Of a stretch of 53,587 bases of DNA, positions 25,215-32,909 are shown one piece after another; within the stretch, counting starts at the first letter, position 1, and each line of letters opens with the position of its first letter. Position numbers and translations under genes: made by a program. The notes under the pieces were generated by a model, which searched no databases, was not told the DNA's origin, and saw nothing but the letters and a program-made list of their open reading frames with translations. This stretch comes from CAZXYS01 sp964645005 (GTDB lineage: Bacteria; Bacteroidota; Ignavibacteria; Kapaibacteriales; UBA2268): NCBI GenBank assembly GCA_964645005.1, contig CAZXYS010000029.1, forward strand, positions 1-53,587, read 5' to 3'.

Positions 25215-26273
25215 TTACAAAACAATATTAATCTTTTCACCACAGTTCGCACACACTGGTTTGTGGTCTTTCTTGAAAAGATTCTTTTTAATACTGTAGC
25301 CGCTTCTTTCGACCAGTGTTATTCCGCAGTTGGGGCAATATGTGTCTGATGCCCCGGGTATGCTGGCATTACCGATAAAAACGTATTTTAAGCCGGTTTC
25401 TTTAGCGATTTCAAGTGCTCTTTGCAAGCGGGATATTGGTGTTGCCGGGCGGTTGTCCATTTTGAATTGAGGATAAAATCTGCTGAAATGCAACGGGATA
25501 TCCGGTGACACAGATGCAATGAATTCACAGAGCCGGCGCAGATCGCTATCAGAGTCATTTTCTCCCGGTATTACCAAATTGATGATTTCCATATGCAGCT
25601 TTTCCCGAAGCTGATCCAGCAATTTTATGTTGCGCAGTACAGGTTTGAGCCTTGCATTACATATCCGCTCATATTTTTCATTGTCCATAAATTTTAGGTC
25701 TACATTCACAGCATCGATTAGATATTCCTTCTCAAACATGTCAATCAACTCTTTCGAGAAATATCCGTTTGAAATGAATAAATGATCGATATAGCTTGCT
25801 TCTTCGCGAGCTCGGCAGCCGAGAATTACATCCCTTGCGTATTCATAAAAAATGATTGGCTCGGTATAAGTATAGGCTATACTCTGTGCACCTTTGTTTA
25901 TGGCTGCCTGTATGATTTTCTCCGGCGAGAGTGTACTGCCATCGAAAACAGATTCACCAAAAAGGTCCATTGACTGGGATAAATCCCAATTCTGACAATT
26001 CTCACATTTAAAATTGCAGCCGGGAGTACCAAAGGAAAGACTGTATGTGCCGGGCTTGAAATGATAGAAAGGCTTTTTTTCTATGGGATCTATAGCAGTT
26101 CCGCCTGCCTTACCCCAGGTATATGTATAAAGTCTTCCGCCTTTGTTAACACGAACCAGGCATTCTCCGGCATCGCCATCCTTAATAAGACAATAATGAG
26201 CACATAATCGGCAGAGTACTTCTTTCTCTCTGCCTTTTCCTCCTAAATTTTCATAAAATAGCGCTTCTTTCAT
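25215..26273 (-). CDS. amrS: AmmeMemoRadiSam system radical SAM enzyme
   Basis: This 352-residue member of the PflA-like radical SAM family is recognised by its N-terminal cysteine set (C21, C24, C28, C38), the cluster motif C86-x3-C90-x2-C93 in GTPGCNFKCENCQNW, and the YTYTEPIIFYEY segment typical of AmrS. A C-terminal zinc-ribbon-like end carries CPNC and CANC pairs. The family usually accompanies Memo and AMMECR1 domain proteins, neither of which is in this window. The reaction is not settled in the literature. The product is cytoplasmic. It lies downstream of nothing on its strand and is divergent from the Omp28-like lipoprotein gene. Confidence 0.9.
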   Translation of the reverse strand: MKEALFYENLGGKGREKEVLCRLCAHYCLIKDGDAGECLVRVNKGGRLYTYTWGKAGGTAIDPIEKKPFYHFKPGTYSLSFGTPGCNFKCENCQNWDLSQSMDLFGESVFDGSTLSPEKIIQAAINKGAQSIAYTYTEPIIFYEYARDVILGCRAREEASYIDHLFISNGYFSKELIDMFEKEYLIDAVNVDLKFMDNEKYERICNARLKPVLRNIKLLDQLREKLHMEIINLVIPGENDSDSDLRRLCEFIASVSPDIPLHFSRFYPQFKMDNRPATPISRLQRALEIAKETGLKYVFIGNASIPGASDTYCPNCGITLVERSGYSIKKNLFKKDHKPVCANCGEKINIVL

Positions 26274-26440
26274 AAACTTTTTTTATAAAATCCGATTGAA
26301 TGTCAATTATATTTTAAAAAAACAATCCAAGACAGGAAAAAGGAATAAATTATAATAACAAAACTTTATCATCTTCGTTTTTAGCCATAGTTAATAAAAT
26401 AATTATACTAAACTATTAATAATAATTTATGAGGCACAGA

Positions 26441-27259
26441 ATGTTAAATAAATTAAGTATGGCACTGGCATTGATTCTAAGCGGTTTCACTTTTTTCGCT
26501 TGCAGTGAATCTACCCCAACGGATACCTCCAAAAATGATGACAATCCTCCTCAGGGATTACAAGTAGAAGAAAAACAAATGGCACTGATCAATAAAATGA
26601 CAGCAACCTGGTGCGGAACATGCGGCACTTGGGGCTGGGATGTATTCAAGGAAATCATTGATGAAACGAAAGGTAAAGCCGTATTAATGGGCACTTATGG
26701 CTCCTCGGCATCGGATATGACTAATCAAACTGCTCAGCAGTTCAATTTTGCTTTTGCTCCGGGGACAGGTTATCCCGCCTTCTGCTATAATGGTCAAAAT
26801 TTTACCCAATATGTGCAGGGATATGTGGATTCAGAAGCTACGCAAGAAACTATTATCGATAAGGCAGCAAAATTTAACAGAGATAAACCTATAGTCAACG
26901 CAGGCTACGAAATGCTGATTGAAGGTAATTCCCTGACTATTAATACCCGTACAAGATTTTTCCAACAAACTGAGGGTAAGTATTACCTTGGAGTTTATGT
27001 AATTGAGAACGGCGTAGGAAATGAACAAGCAGGCAGAGGATATTCGAACCATTTATATGTACTGCGCGGTACAGCTAATGAAACTTCATGGGGAGAACAG
27101 GTTGCTTCAGGTAAAATTGAAGCAGGGTTCACCGGAGAAAACTCTTATTCTATTGAGATCGAAGAAGATTGGAATACCGACCATCTCTCCGCAGCACTTG
27201 TAATCTGGGAAAAGGTCGGAGATAAATATATATTCGTTAATGCATATACCAAATATTAA
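26441..27259 (+). CDS. Omp28-like lipoprotein with thioredoxin-type CxxC
   Basis: The ATG at 26441 is preferred over 26429 because a GAGG ribosome site sits six bases before it and the resulting MLNKLSMALALILSGFTFFAC is a clean lipoprotein signal. A short Ser/Thr/Asp linker follows. The body (about 45-270) opens with MTATWCGTCGTWGWDVFKEI, a thioredoxin-like CxxC site as in Omp28-type outer-membrane proteins of Bacteroidota. The remaining part is strand-rich. It is likely anchored to an outer or inner membrane leaflet and may act in thiol-disulfide exchange or as a structural protein. It converges on a larger T9SS-targeted protein with a related N-terminal domain. Confidence 0.78.
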   Translation: MLNKLSMALALILSGFTFFACSESTPTDTSKNDDNPPQGLQVEEKQMALINKMTATWCGTCGTWGWDVFKEIIDETKGKAVLMGTYGSSASDMTNQTAQQFNFAFAPGTGYPAFCYNGQNFTQYVQGYVDSEATQETIIDKAAKFNRDKPIVNAGYEMLIEGNSLTINTRTRFFQQTEGKYYLGVYVIENGVGNEQAGRGYSNHLYVLRGTANETSWGEQVASGKIEAGFTGENSYSIEIEEDWNTDHLSAALVIWEKVGDKYIFVNAYTKY

Positions 27260-27261
27260 TT

Positions 27262-27291
27262 AAAAAAAGGAGGCGGTGATAGTCCGCCTCC
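27262..27291 (-). terminator. Shared terminator between convergent genes
   Basis: An 8-bp perfect stem GGAGGCGG/CCGCCTCC with a 7-base loop. On the minus strand it is followed by seven T residues, so it should stop the 27313-29319 transcript. On the plus strand it is followed by AGTGTTTTC, a weaker tail, and may also serve the lipoprotein gene. Confidence 0.75.
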
Positions 27292-27312
27292 AGTGTTTTC
27301 TATCCTTCATGA

Positions 27313-29319
27313 TTATTTCAGATGAATTATCGGGAGGCTCATTATCCTTCCTTCAATTTCAACTGCAACGGTGAAATATCCGTCGCTCAAGCTGCTGCAA
27401 TTGGGGGTAAACATGTTCGAGCCCGGTATTACCTTTCCACTGTAAAGCTCTAACACTTCGCTGCCTAAAATGTCAAATATTGAGATATTGACATTAACAG
27501 GTATTTCACCTGAATATTCCCAGCTTATTTTTAATTCATCAGCAAATGGATTGGGGGAGGCTTCAAGTCGAAAAACACCATTGCCGAAAAGATCCATCTC
27601 CGCAACTGATTCAACTTCATCGCCTCTTCCGTTAAGTCCAATCTGAGGGGATGCACTTGTCCCGTCATGATTGGATTTGAATCGTATGGATGCTGCGAAA
27701 CTCGTATTACTAGTAGGAGCAAACTCAATTTCCAGTTCGTGAGTTTCTCCGTGCTCAAGTTTTATGGCTTCTGTGGGTGCATCAACCAGCGAGTAAACAT
27801 TATTATAATCGACAATGTCAACTTCCGTTACCTCGAGTAATTTATATCCGTCGTTAGTGATAGTGAATATTTCGGTTTTAGTAGTGGAAACGCTGCCGAA
27901 ATCGATCGATGTTTTATCCACCGCCAGTATAGCCTGTGTCTCAACTCCTTCTCCCGTTCCCTGGATCTCAATCGTTTTTTCAGTTCCATTCGCCGCATTG
28001 GACTTAATATAACATTCAGCAGTGAATGTTATATTGGCTTTAGGTTCGAAAAGGATTTTAACATCATAATCCTTATTTTCTTCAACAGTTATCGGAAACT
28101 CATCTTTCAAATCCAGTTTGAAGACATTATCTTCATCATCTCTTATCTCTATCAGCTCAATATTCAAAGGCGCTATGCCTGTATTTGTAATTTTTAATTT
28201 GGTATCTCCTTCATTAGTTGTCCCGAAATCAATAGATTCGCTATCAAATGTGATCTCCGGCTGTTGTTCTATGTTATATCCCTGACCAACCAATTGAATA
28301 GTGTGCTGTTTCTTGTTTTCCGCATTGCATTTTATGACCAGCTTTCCGTTGTAGTAGGCATTATCTTTTGGCGTAAACTTTACATTTACTTCATTCTTTT
28401 GGAAAGGAGCTATTGAAGATACCGGATTGACAACTTCGAAAACCCCGGCATTGTCAAAATCGATTCTCATTTCAGTGATTTCGAGGTCAGCATATCCAGT
28501 GTTTTCTATTTCAAAACTCATTGTTTTTTCATCGGTAACTTTGCCAAAATCAAGTCCGGTTTGATTAACTGCGATTTTAGGAACCATCTTGGAAGGATCG
28601 CTTGTTTTGCCAACCTGAAGCACTTCTTTCTTGGAATTGTCGAAATCCTGAATGAAAGCAACAGTATAAACATTGTCAGGATCCCATTCCGCACCCATTG
28701 TATAGCTGTAATCAAAATTCTTTACCTGCCCTGCTTCTGAATTATATCTCTTACCTTGAGATGGATAAGGTCCTGGAAGCATCTTGGATACAACCCAGCG
28801 GAAATCTGTTTCACCATTAGTACCCGGTGGAGTGGTGAAATTTATTTCATCCTGAACAACAGCTACGAATAATCTCTTATCCCCGGTTATTTCATCATCA
28901 GATTCGATTCTAACGGTCACACTTACATTCAATCCATTTCTATTTTCAAGAACATCAATTGATATCGGCGATGTTTGACTACTCCATTTAGATGCATGCG
29001 AGGCTGCGCTTGTCGGACTGACTTTCTCTCCATTCACCCATGTTGCTGGGATTCCGTAAGTACCTGAAACATAAGCACCTACTCTACCAGTTACACCATA
29101 GTTGGGTGGAGATTTGCTGCTGCTCACAAAAACAAGCGGTATGATTAAATCCAGTTTCTGTTCAATTTGGCTTTTAAAGGTTGGATTTGCTGCCGCGCAG
29201 GCTGGGCAATTTGTGCCGGTAAATTCTTCAACAAGCACCATTCGTTTCGATCCGCTGTAAAGGCAATTGACCGCCGTGAACAGCATCAGGACTGCAAGTA
29301 GTAAGGATTTAGTTTTCAT
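27313..29319 (-). CDS. T9SS-exported Omp28/thioredoxin-like protein with choice-of-anchor D repeats
   Basis: This 668-residue secreted protein has a signal peptide (about 1-22) and an Omp28/thioredoxin-like domain (about 28-240) with the site VEEFTGTNCPACAAANPTF. Three Ig-like repeats of the ASPM/SPD-2/Hydin (choice-of-anchor D) type follow. Each opens with a phrase like LDFGKV, IDFGTT or IDFGSV and ends with a GxG turn (about 245-560). The C-terminal T9SS sorting domain starts near RLEASPNPFADELKISW and ends with TVAVEIEGRIMSLPIIHLK. The CxxC pair could be redox-active at the cell surface. It is monocistronic, with a terminator directly downstream. Domain limits are estimates. Confidence 0.83.
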   Translation of the reverse strand: MKTKSLLLAVLMLFTAVNCLYSGSKRMVLVEEFTGTNCPACAAANPTFKSQIEQKLDLIIPLVFVSSSKSPPNYGVTGRVGAYVSGTYGIPATWVNGEKVSPTSAASHASKWSSQTSPISIDVLENRNGLNVSVTVRIESDDEITGDKRLFVAVVQDEINFTTPPGTNGETDFRWVVSKMLPGPYPSQGKRYNSEAGQVKNFDYSYTMGAEWDPDNVYTVAFIQDFDNSKKEVLQVGKTSDPSKMVPKIAVNQTGLDFGKVTDEKTMSFEIENTGYADLEITEMRIDFDNAGVFEVVNPVSSIAPFQKNEVNVKFTPKDNAYYNGKLVIKCNAENKKQHTIQLVGQGYNIEQQPEITFDSESIDFGTTNEGDTKLKITNTGIAPLNIELIEIRDDEDNVFKLDLKDEFPITVEENKDYDVKILFEPKANITFTAECYIKSNAANGTEKTIEIQGTGEGVETQAILAVDKTSIDFGSVSTTKTEIFTITNDGYKLLEVTEVDIVDYNNVYSLVDAPTEAIKLEHGETHELEIEFAPTSNTSFAASIRFKSNHDGTSASPQIGLNGRGDEVESVAEMDLFGNGVFRLEASPNPFADELKISWEYSGEIPVNVNISIFDILGSEVLELYSGKVIPGSNMFTPNCSSLSDGYFTVAVEIEGRIMSLPIIHLK

Positions 29320-29415
29320 TGTACATAACTCCCGTTAATTAATAAAAAAAGGCAATTTTATTAATAATATAATATATATAAATTTTAGACTAATTGCAAC
29401 TACGTTTTTTTATTT

Positions 29416-29982
29416 TTAAAGTCCTATTTCTTCATTTACTTCTTTCATGCCGTCAATGGTCATCTGTATCACTTCGTCCAGTTCCATCCCCAGCATTTCG
29501 ACACCTTTTATTATGATGTCTCTATCTGCTCCTGCTGCGAAAGATTTCTGCTTCCACTTCTTTTTAACGGATTTAACTTTCATATCGTTTACACTTTTTG
29601 ACGGGCGAACGTATGCAACAGCCGTGATCAAACCGGTCAATTCATCAATTGCATATAGTGTTCGCTCGAGAAGTGACTCAGGCTTTATATCAGTTACAAT
29701 ACCCCATCCGTGAGATAATACGGCTCTTATGTATTCTTCGTCCCATCCTGCTTCGCGTAGTATCTTCTCGGTCATCTGGCAGTGCTGATCGGGGTATTTA
29801 TCATAGTCCAGATCATGAATTAATCCGATAACTCCCCATTTTTCCTCATCTTCGCCGAATTTTCTTGCTGCATGGCGCATTACTCCTTCCACAGCTTTGG
29901 CATGATTTATCAGCGACTCGTTGTCATTATACTTAAGTAATAGTTCGTAAGCTTCTTCTCTAGTTGGAATATGGGTGCTCAT
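29416..29982 (-). CDS. HD-domain phosphohydrolase
   Basis: This 188-residue cytoplasmic protein shows the HD superfamily metal residues: H27 (INHAKAVE), the H56-D57 pair in LIHDLDYDKYPDQH, H91 in LSHGWG, and a later Asp in LYAIDELTGLI. It resembles the compact HDIG-type hydrolases annotated as possible nucleotide or metal-dependent phosphohydrolases in many Firmicutes and Bacteroidota. The substrate cannot be read. The last 40 residues are helical and charged. It is transcribed towards the T9SS protein gene, with a 96-base AT-rich gap, so co-transcription is possible. Confidence 0.87.
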   Translation of the reverse strand: MSTHIPTREEAYELLLKYNDNESLINHAKAVEGVMRHAARKFGEDEEKWGVIGLIHDLDYDKYPDQHCQMTEKILREAGWDEEYIRAVLSHGWGIVTDIKPESLLERTLYAIDELTGLITAVAYVRPSKSVNDMKVKSVKKKWKQKSFAAGADRDIIIKGVEMLGMELDEVIQMTIDGMKEVNEEIGL

Positions 29983-29999
29983 ATTATTTCCTGTAATAA

Positions 30000-30265
30000 T
30001 GAAAAATTTAATATAACTTTATTGAAAATTAAGAGAACTTTAATATTTCTCTATGAAATTTGAGGAAATTAAAGAAAGTGTTCCAAAATTTAATTGTTAA
30101 AATTAACTTAAAATTGATACGAAATTAACCAAAAATGCCCATTAATTCAATAACTTTGTAATATAAAAAATTGTAAAAATCTATTATCGGATTTTAAGTA
30201 AATTTATATATTCTTCCGCAATTTTGGTTATATTCAGGTAATAATCTGATTTAGTCCCTACACCT
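30000..30265 (+). ncRNA. Possible small RNA ending at an orphan terminator
   Basis: No protein gene ends before the strong plus-strand terminator at 30266-30293; the nearest upstream gene is on the other strand. The 266 bases before it hold only tiny frames (for example ATG at 30052, 15 codons). A regulatory RNA or an attenuated leader for the 30450 gene is plausible. No conserved RNA family was recognised, and the 5' end is unknown. Confidence 0.3.
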
Positions 30266-30293
30266 AAGGCGGTCCAAAAGGATCGCCTTTTTT
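30266..30293 (+). terminator. Orphan Rho-independent terminator
   Basis: AAGGCGGTCC pairs with GGATCGCCTT (one G-T wobble) around an AAAA loop and is followed by T residues. It is oriented plus and sits 157 bases upstream of the unknown protein gene at 30450. Confidence 0.75.
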
Positions 30294-30449
30294 ATCAATT
30301 TAATTAAAATAATTAAAAAAAATTACTTTAGAAGAACAAATTTTTTAACATTATTGATTAAATTTATTAAATTATAGAAAAATATTAATTACATTTTTTA
30401 AAGATCATAATATAAATAAAAAATATCTATCAAAATTTAGGAGTTCCCA

Positions 30450-31523
30450 ATGTATTTTTCCGGTAGATTAGAAATCGATCCTTCGCAAATGACAATGATC
30501 AAGAGGGTAAAACCAACAAAGATGTTCGGAAAATTGCTGGATGCTATGACTTTCGGTCAGCTTTCCGACAAGCAGGAACATGAAACTTTCACAGCTCTTG
30601 CTATTCTGCAGCAGCTCAACATGGGTCTGCGTTCTATGAATATAAAAAACGTAATTCGCCTTGCTGTGGATGATTACGATTTTTATCTGGATGAAAAGGG
30701 GGTGGAGGATGACCTTGCCGATGCCATGTTCGAACTCAAAGCAAAGATCGATCCACTCGAATCCGAAATTTTTAATACTATATATCTCGTCCTCGAACAT
30801 GATGAAGCAGCTATCAAATATCTTATCGAAATAAGTGTTACCCGCAAGCATAAAGTGGGCGAATACCCGATAAATGTAATAGTCAACGGAGTTCTTCAGG
30901 ATTTTCAACTCAAAGATGGAGAAAACCCCGAACAATTACAAAAAAGAATGGAAGATATATTCAATTCGCAGGAAAAATATGACAATTTCGTTAAAACTCA
31001 AAAGCTTAAGTTTGATAATTATCTGGATATAATTGAACAAAACATCCGTAAAGTCATCAAAGTTGACGATATTGTCAAGAACTCCGAAAACAGGATGGTC
31101 AGACCAAAACACAAGATAGATAAGCCCGAACAAGTTAAATCTTACCAACACACCGAACCAATTTATTATGGTTATTACGGCATGGGCAATTTCTTCATGT
31201 ATGCTTGGCTGTGGTCGTCGATGTGTCACAGCCATAATATTTACTGCCATAACTTCACTATGGTCGATGAAAAGGGACACGAAGTGATGGGCGTAGGAGA
31301 AGAGGGCTTCAACGCAGGTGAAACGGAGACACTTAATCCCGAAGCTGACTTTGAACCACCCGCTGAAGGAAATGTTGACTATTTCCACGACAATGAATAT
31401 TCCGGCGAACTCAATGATGCCAAAGTCTTTGGAGAAGGCGGCGACATCGATTCAGGTGACTCCTGGCTCGATTCTGATTTCGGCGGCGACATGGGAGATG
31501 TTGGAGGGGATGTCGATATTTAA
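30450..31523 (+). CDS. Unrecognised cytoplasmic protein with aromatic/His/Cys patch and acidic Gly/Asp tail
   Basis: I do not recognise this 357-residue protein. It has no signal peptide and starts MYFSGRLEIDPSQM after an AGGAG site. Residues 1-210 look globular and helical, with many charged residues. Residues 233-268 are unusually rich in Tyr, Trp, Phe, Met, His and Cys (YYGYYGMGNFFMYAWLW, then CHSHNIYCHNF). From about 280 the chain becomes acidic, ending in Gly/Asp/Ser-rich sequence (GGDMGDVGGDVDI). The patch could be a metal site or a membrane-contacting segment, and the tail looks disordered. It stands alone on its strand between an orphan terminator and a palindromic repeat. Confidence 0.8.
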   Translation: MYFSGRLEIDPSQMTMIKRVKPTKMFGKLLDAMTFGQLSDKQEHETFTALAILQQLNMGLRSMNIKNVIRLAVDDYDFYLDEKGVEDDLADAMFELKAKIDPLESEIFNTIYLVLEHDEAAIKYLIEISVTRKHKVGEYPINVIVNGVLQDFQLKDGENPEQLQKRMEDIFNSQEKYDNFVKTQKLKFDNYLDIIEQNIRKVIKVDDIVKNSENRMVRPKHKIDKPEQVKSYQHTEPIYYGYYGMGNFFMYAWLWSSMCHSHNIYCHNFTMVDEKGHEVMGVGEEGFNAGETETLNPEADFEPPAEGNVDYFHDNEYSGELNDAKVFGEGGDIDSGDSWLDSDFGGDMGDVGGDVDI

Positions 31524-31534
31524 TCCGAGTTTAA

Positions 31535-31660
31535 AATACAAATTCGCATTTGTGGCAAAAAGCAGATAACTTAATCCTGAGAACTTAACCACCCCTTCTT
31601 TTCTACTCCTTAGTAAGGAGGGGATACCGATGTGGTTCTTTTAATTTTAAAATACGTCAT
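31535..31660. repeat. Inverted composite-repeat end plus palindrome
   Basis: 31540-31565 is the reverse complement of the right end of the composite repeat (GCATTTGTGGCAAAAAGC). It is followed by the AACCACCCC...TGTGGTT palindrome at 31587-31637, with inner arms CTCCTTAGTAAGGAG. The same two parts lie together, in opposite orientation and with DNA between, in copy A. Confidence 0.6.
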
Positions 31661-31936
31661 ATTAGTAATTTTGATTATTCCTAATGAAATAATTAGGTTG
31701 AAGAACCTATTCATAGCCTCCATTTGCAAAAGATCAACGTAAAATTGTTAAATTAATAATTCAGTCATTTTAGGTAAATCTTATTGGGATTAATATATTT
31801 TTTAAAAATAATTTCAGATTTTTTAATTTTTTTTTAAACCTTTTGGAACAAAATTGAGTCTTATGTGTAGTTCATATAAATACAAAGAAAAATTTCTTTG
31901 GTAAAATTATAATAAACTAATGAAAGGGTCTTTAAG
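31661..31936. other. AT-rich intergenic DNA upstream of lipoprotein gene
   Basis: No gene is visible. It should contain the promoter of the 31937 gene, but I found no good TTTG/TAnnTTTG pair. An AAAGGG ribosome-binding site lies 10 bases before the ATG. Confidence 0.4.
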
Positions 31937-32617
31937 ATGAAAAACACATTCGTTCTGTTGTTTGCCGCACTGCTGATGATCGGCATAACAGCATGTGAAA
32001 AAAGCAGCGACGTCGTTGACAGTTCCAATACCCAGGAATTGCAGATGCCGGTAGAGAACTACGAAAGCTCGGATTTGAATGTCTATAGCGACATCGTAGA
32101 GGGAAGTTTCCAGGAAGGAACCATGGAGCAAGAAATGAATTATCTCATGCATCCAAGGGATAATGTCAGGAAAAGAGATCACCATCGTAAAGGTCATCGT
32201 CTTCATTTCCGGAGGATTTTCCAGAAAATGCAGATTGACAGAGACCAGATGATGAAAATTCACAGATACTTCTTGGAATATCGCAAATGCCTGTGGGAAG
32301 TCCACATATCCACTATGGAACAGAGAAGAGAAATCTTAAGAAAAGGCAATGCAGCGAGGAAAGTAATTATCGAATCATATCGCAATGGTGAGATCGAAAG
32401 AAGAGAAGCCATGGCAAAGTTGCGTAATCTGAATCACAGGATTAAAAATGCTCTTAGAGAACTTGTTGACAAAGAAGCAATCTGCAAATGTTTCCATCAA
32501 TTACTTAGAAATATCTACTCTGTACTGGATGAAGATCAGCAGCAGATGTTCCTGAGATGGCTCAAATCTCAGAAACATCCGTGTCTGCCCTGGAATCCTG
32601 GAAATAACGACAGATAA
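31937..32617 (+). CDS. His/Arg-rich helical lipoprotein of unknown function
   Basis: This 226-residue product begins with a lipoprotein signal (MKNTFVLLFAALLMIGITAC, lipid Cys at 20). An acidic linker follows, then a strongly basic stretch (about 72-95: RKRDHHRKGHRLHFRRIF). The remainder is almost wholly helical, with repeated EQRREILRKGN- and RREAMAKLRNLN-like segments and four scattered cysteines. The layout recalls Spy/CpxP-like periplasmic chaperones (LTxxQ family), but the LTxxQ motif is not obvious, so this is only a resemblance. It is monocistronic, ending at a strong terminator. The His cluster might bind metal. Confidence 0.72.
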   Translation: MKNTFVLLFAALLMIGITACEKSSDVVDSSNTQELQMPVENYESSDLNVYSDIVEGSFQEGTMEQEMNYLMHPRDNVRKRDHHRKGHRLHFRRIFQKMQIDRDQMMKIHRYFLEYRKCLWEVHISTMEQRREILRKGNAARKVIIESYRNGEIERREAMAKLRNLNHRIKNALRELVDKEAICKCFHQLLRNIYSVLDEDQQQMFLRWLKSQKHPCLPWNPGNNDR

Positions 32618-32641
32618 TTATTAAATTGAGTAAAATCTAAG

Positions 32642-32669
32642 AAGCCGGCTCACCCAGCCGGCTTTTTTT
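32642..32669 (+). terminator. Strong Rho-independent terminator
   Basis: A 9-bp perfect stem AAGCCGGCT/AGCCGGCTT with a 5-base loop and a run of T residues, 25 bases after the stop of the His/Arg-rich lipoprotein gene. Confidence 0.9.
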
Positions 32670-32909
32670 GTGGAATCCATTACCTTGAAAATTTCATTAA
32701 ATCCGGATATTGCATTATATAATATAAATTTTTGGAAACAATTGCGCAACAAACTTTAGCTTGCTGCTAATTCTAAGTTTTTCAGACCATTAGCAAAGTG
32801 CTAAAGCACTTTGTTACATAAGTTTACAGTAAATTCAAATTTCTAATGAATTTGGATTAAACCCAAATTCAAAATACAAAAATTGCATTTGTATTTTAAT
32901 TCGGGTTAA

